Source: Neurospora tetrasperma FGSC 2508 (taxonomy: Eukaryota; Ascomycota; Sordariomycetes; Sordariales; Sordariaceae). Taken from it: a stretch of DNA of 59,204 nt. The stretch lies in NCBI RefSeq assembly GCF_000213175.1, contig NW_009799101.1, forward strand, positions 2,279,972-2,339,175. The letters are read 5' to 3'. Numbering within the stretch: position 1 is the stretch's first letter; every line of letters starts with the position of its first letter. The position numbers were made by a program, and so were the translations under genes. The notes under the pieces were generated by a model. It saw nothing but the letters and a program-made list of their open reading frames with translations, had not been told where the DNA came from and ran no database searches. Shown here one piece after another: positions 55,443-59,204 of this stretch.

Positions 55443-58400
55443 CTTGGATGAAGTAAGAAATATCGAACTGGGAGGGCAATGGTCTCGCGGAACGTTGTGA
55501 TGTGGTGTTGTCAGATGTCAGGCGCCCGTTAGACACAGGGTAGTGCTTCTATAGGAAATGGACGACTAGCGGCAACGAAGCCAGCGTGTGCTAACACTCG
55601 ATTTGTCAGTTTTATCTGTCTTGACCGTTTTGTGTCAGAGGCACGTTACCTTTGGTCTTCGATGTTGATGGAAGAGCGGACTCAAGAGTGTTTGTGGGAC
55701 AATATGGCACAGTGAAGAGTGACAAGGAGTGAAGGAAAAGGGCCCGGGTTTTCTCTGGGAGGATAGGTATTTTATAAAAAGTTCAAAAAGAAAAGAAGCC
55801 CAATGTTAATTGATAGCCTTCAACTCATTGACTGCGGCGGAATTCCGAATAGGTAAATAGCACGAAGGTGCAGAATTGACTCGATGACACTCGAGGCTGT
55901 TGGCATCGATGTGTATTGATATGTCGAGTGTCGACTTCTCTTGGCGTACACCTCTCGGAGCTGCAATATGGAACCTTTGTTGCTGGATATGTTGTTCGGA
56001 ATTGTTGTGTGCAGATATGTTGAACGCACTTGCTGCAGGATGCCTCTGGATCGCAAGTAGCCTTCAATGTGTCATTCGAGTGGTGTTCTGCGCTTTCCCA
56101 CCGAGCTTCTCTGGCGGTTCTCACGGATGCTGCGTCTTTGCGAGAGGGCGCGCGCGTGTACCATCCATAGGCGGATGCAATGTCCTTCGTAGTAGGTATG
56201 TATCTCTGGACGGAAAGGCGCCCAGTAGACACCGTTGTCAGGAGTCCCCCGGCATGTCGAACCCACGGCTCATAACGAACGAAAGAGAGAGAGGGGGGAA
56301 AAAAAAAGTGAAAACCGGGGATGGGTTTTGGTGACAATAGACGGACGACATGGACAGGGTCCCAACACTGGTCGTCTCGGCATCACGCAACCTCTCTTAA
56401 GTGCTCTACTAGAGGTTGAAGACATGTGGTATGGTATTGTAACAGGTCCGTACTGTATTGCCGGGGTGTCGCAATACAAGTAATTACGTAGCATGGCGCA
56501 TGGTTTGGCTGAGATGACAATGCCGGTCGGTGCATGCACCTACCGGACAAGGGGCAAGGAGCACGGCCCAAGGTACTGCGGTACAGTGGTACTTTGGTCG
56601 GTACCCACGTCCCGGACATCCCAAGAGGCAACTTGTACCTTCCTTCACCTATCCCCCTCACATGCCAACAATTGTTGGTTGTATGATACGCTCGTGGACG
56701 GGAATGCGGGAGATAGAGGGACCAGAGCCAAGTTATGCAATTCCTACAACTTGTAACCTGTGTTAAAGGCCCAAGCCTCCAACACATATAGGAGCGCTCT
56801 TTCCCCGACACATGCCTCTATTCATGATACAGGCACCCGCAGACCCAAGACCGACACTTAGGGAGAGAGAACTGGTTTTCAAAACGCAAAACACGTCACA
56901 GCTTCGGCCGGGAAGCCATGCTGTGCACGCGTGTATCGCCGAGGAAAGATGCCGCCGGGCGTGCCGTCCCGCACCCTGTCGAACTTGTTTAGGTGGCCTT
57001 GAAGCTTCGAAATGGCAGCGGAAAATCTGAGGACTGCACATCATCGGTGGTCATCTGCTAGCGCGTTCAGAACCGTGGGTTGAAATCCAGCTCAATAAAG
57101 CTCCCGCAGTTTGTGGAGTGGACGAGTCTCTGGGTCTTCCTTTCCCCATGATGGAAAGGCTATGGAAGCTACTCATGATATCGACCGGCGCTGTTTGGTT
57201 GATTCCGTCATGACAAACATTTGGCAGATCTGGACACACGGCAGACCCGACATCCACTGCAGACGCAATCCTACGTTGCCGACCAGCTGGCGGCGTACTT
57301 GATCACGGCATCGACGGCAGATACTTGATTAACTTGAACTGATGTGGTTTTGTTCATGATACACTCAGTTCACTCAACCGGAACATGAGGAGACTTCGGT
57401 GATGGAGGGGACGACCGGACTTCATCGCTCGCCGCTGGCTCGAGGAAGATTGCTACCAAGATACCTCTACGGGTGCCTCTTGGCGAACGAACTCTTTGTG
57501 ACTTCAGTAACGACATTGTCCGATCACAGGTCTGTACGAACATTCAAGGTTGAACTAAAGCGCGAAGATGTCATGGCCTATGGCCCTGCCTCTAGACCCT
57601 TCGTTCTTATCTGCGAGATGTGCACAGGTGCGGGCCTCACTTTTCTCGCTCTGCTCGCGAGGCTGGATCCAAGGTAATCTAGTAGCTGCATGTGTTCAAG
57701 CAAAAGTTGAGTTTTGGATGACCGCTTTGGAGAAAAAGCAGAAGCCCGTGATCACTGCAATCGTAAGGAATTACGCACACCAGCGACATTACCAGATCCA
57801 GTTTTAAGCGTCCCAAGGGCAACGCTGCAGAAATACTCAGCAAAACGAGAAAATAACCTTCTTTTCATTCGCCTTTGCCCAACCGGGCCTGTTTCTGACG
57901 ATTTGCTAGGGCACTGCTAGGCCTGTCAGGCTGCCTGGCTAAAAGATACTAGCAATTAGACTTGGAGCAAGTGAGGTAGCATCCGGAGCGGGCTCCGTCC
58001 TGATTGCAATTACATACCCTTACGTACAGGCAAGGGGCCAACCTCTGCCAAAATTGCACTGTTTGGGTCTGCTTGAAGCTACTCAAGTACTGATGTGTGC
58101 CAGAAAGCTGGAGGGTGATGGACTGGAATGTATCTCGGCGCCTCGATACCAGAGGGAAAGAAGCAAATCTAAATCAGAAAATAAATTGCCTGAAGCCCTT
58201 CGAAATCCGGACTCAGAACTGCTCAGTCGTCAGCAGATGACTACAAAACGTCGAATTAGCCCTCACTTCATCCAATAACTAACGTCCCGACTTTCTGGGC
58301 CAACCAAAACAGGCCCCAGGGCACTGGATGTCTGTAACGAACCCCTGGAGCAACCCCCGGGTAGACGGATGCACGGGGCCGGGGTGCTGGAAAGGTTGTT

Positions 58401-59204
58401 GAAGAAGGGACAATCCAGTCAAGAAGGGAAACGGAGGTGGTTCACCAGTCTCGGAACCGAATGATTCCCAAGGACTCTTTACAAATACCCAGCTCCCGCG
58501 CACTGTTCGACAAGCCAAGCAACCTTATTTGCCGGAACAGGGACAGAACTACTTAGAATGGGATGTGTGTTTGCTCCCTATTTCGCCGAACTGAGCACGG
58601 TAATACTTGAGGAACCGTTATGGCGTAAAGCAGACGGCAGGAAGTAAGGCAACTTGCTCGTCGGGGCTTCCCATCTTTGCCATGTCATGAAGGATCATGG
58701 CAGCGATTACCGACCATCGAACTGACATGCGAGCGAATTTAATGAACCGCTCCTCGTCTCCTTAAAGAGACGCCTTATACTGGTGCGGCAGAATCCTCTG
58801 TTCGTCCCCTCGGCCCATCATGATACCTGCAGCAGCAGCGAGTGTCAAAGATCCCCGAAGGACACGACACTCGCAGGAGAAATCGGATCGGATCAGGGAA
58901 TAAGGCAGGCAGACAACCCAGCCAGACCGGACCACCACCGGCCCTCTTTCTCGTCTTCTCACCAACCAAGAAGTGGTCTGCTGAGAACACACGCACAGAA
59001 AGCTGACACTGCAGGAGTGACAGTGACAACGGTGACAGTGACACAGCAAGGCTCGTGGCCGCCGCCGCCACCACCACCATTACCAGTAGCAAACCTCCTT
59101 CGTTCGTTCGTCGAGAACCCTTCTCCAGCTTTGCCAGAAAACGGGTGAGCTGTTGTGAATCTGACATCCACATCTTGACGTACTAGCACCCCCCCCCCCC
59201 CCCC
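55443..59204. other. Upstream region of the homeobox gene, no supported gene
   Basis: At least 3.7 kb lack a convincing gene up to the window edge. The long empty upstream DNA, together with a TATA motif at 55770-55776, suits a developmental regulator with a large promoter. GGTAC recurs four times near 56570-56612, GTGACA units recur near 59018-59043, and the window ends in an unbroken C16 run (59189-59204). Confidence 0.45.
55770..55776 (-). promoter_or_regulatory. Possible TATA box of the homeobox gene
   Basis: TATAAAA on the minus strand, 328-334 bases before the ATG at 55442. Confidence 0.35.

Noticed and set aside
1-59204. CRISPR arrays, LTR retroelements, rRNA genes, viral insertions or a Starship-type captain gene
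   Set aside because: No regularly spaced repeats, reverse transcriptase, long direct terminal repeats, rRNA or tyrosine recombinase motifs were seen.

Overview
The window reads as nuclear DNA of a filamentous ascomycete, most likely Neurospora or a close Sordariales relative. The evidence is short introns (about 52-140 nt) with GTRNGT donors and CTRAC-type branch sites, a GC-balanced genome, long intergenic regions with homopolymer tracts, a transposon copy decayed by C-to-T/G-to-A changes as expected from repeat-induced point mutation (RIP), and the gene set itself. From memory, pacC and a homeobox gene (bek-1) lie close together on N. crassa linkage group III; that is the only basis for the genus guess.

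Layout. From left to right: a tRNA-Ile(AAT) with an intron (minus, 1621-1717); two large, mostly disordered proteins of unknown function on the minus strand (2397-4997, coiled-coil C-terminus; 5981-8704, Cys-rich C-terminus); a secreted GH76 alpha-1,6-mannanase-like enzyme (plus, 11848-13059); 6-phosphogluconolactonase (minus, 14071-14856); a PHO13-type HAD phosphatase (plus, 18870-19923, three exons); a possible 0.3 kb MITE (21358-21669); a TPR/SET/zinc-finger (SMYD-type) protein (plus, 22759-24459); the pH regulator PacC (minus, 26030-28079, three exons) with a long upstream region dense in GCCAAG; a RIP-decayed Tc1/mariner element with perfect 31-bp ends (30417-31814); the Mios/Sea4 subunit of the SEA (GATOR2) complex (minus, 32974-36741, four exons); the rRNA processing factor EFG1 (plus, 37516-38390), divergent from Sea4; a secreted Ser/Thr- and Cys-rich protein (plus, 38814-39880) that seems to use a GC-AG intron; the Paf1-complex subunit CTR9 (plus, 43527-47412); tRNA-Glu(TTC) (minus, 48118-48189); a 6 kb stretch without a supported gene; and a TALE homeobox factor (minus, 54194-55442) with at least 3.7 kb of empty upstream DNA.

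The genes are ordinary, mostly unrelated nuclear functions: carbon metabolism, cell-wall glycan processing, ambient pH response, nutrient/TORC1 signalling, ribosome biogenesis, transcription elongation and development. There is no biosynthetic cluster, no operon and no obvious defence or selfish system other than the dead transposon. The most interesting signals are regulatory or structural: the PacC-site cluster upstream of pacC, a 27-nt perfect palindrome at 25360-25386, the MITE-like inverted repeat, the telomere-like motif in the sea4/efg1 promoter, and the GC-AG intron with a long pyrimidine tract. I found nothing that I can defend as a wholly new biological system.
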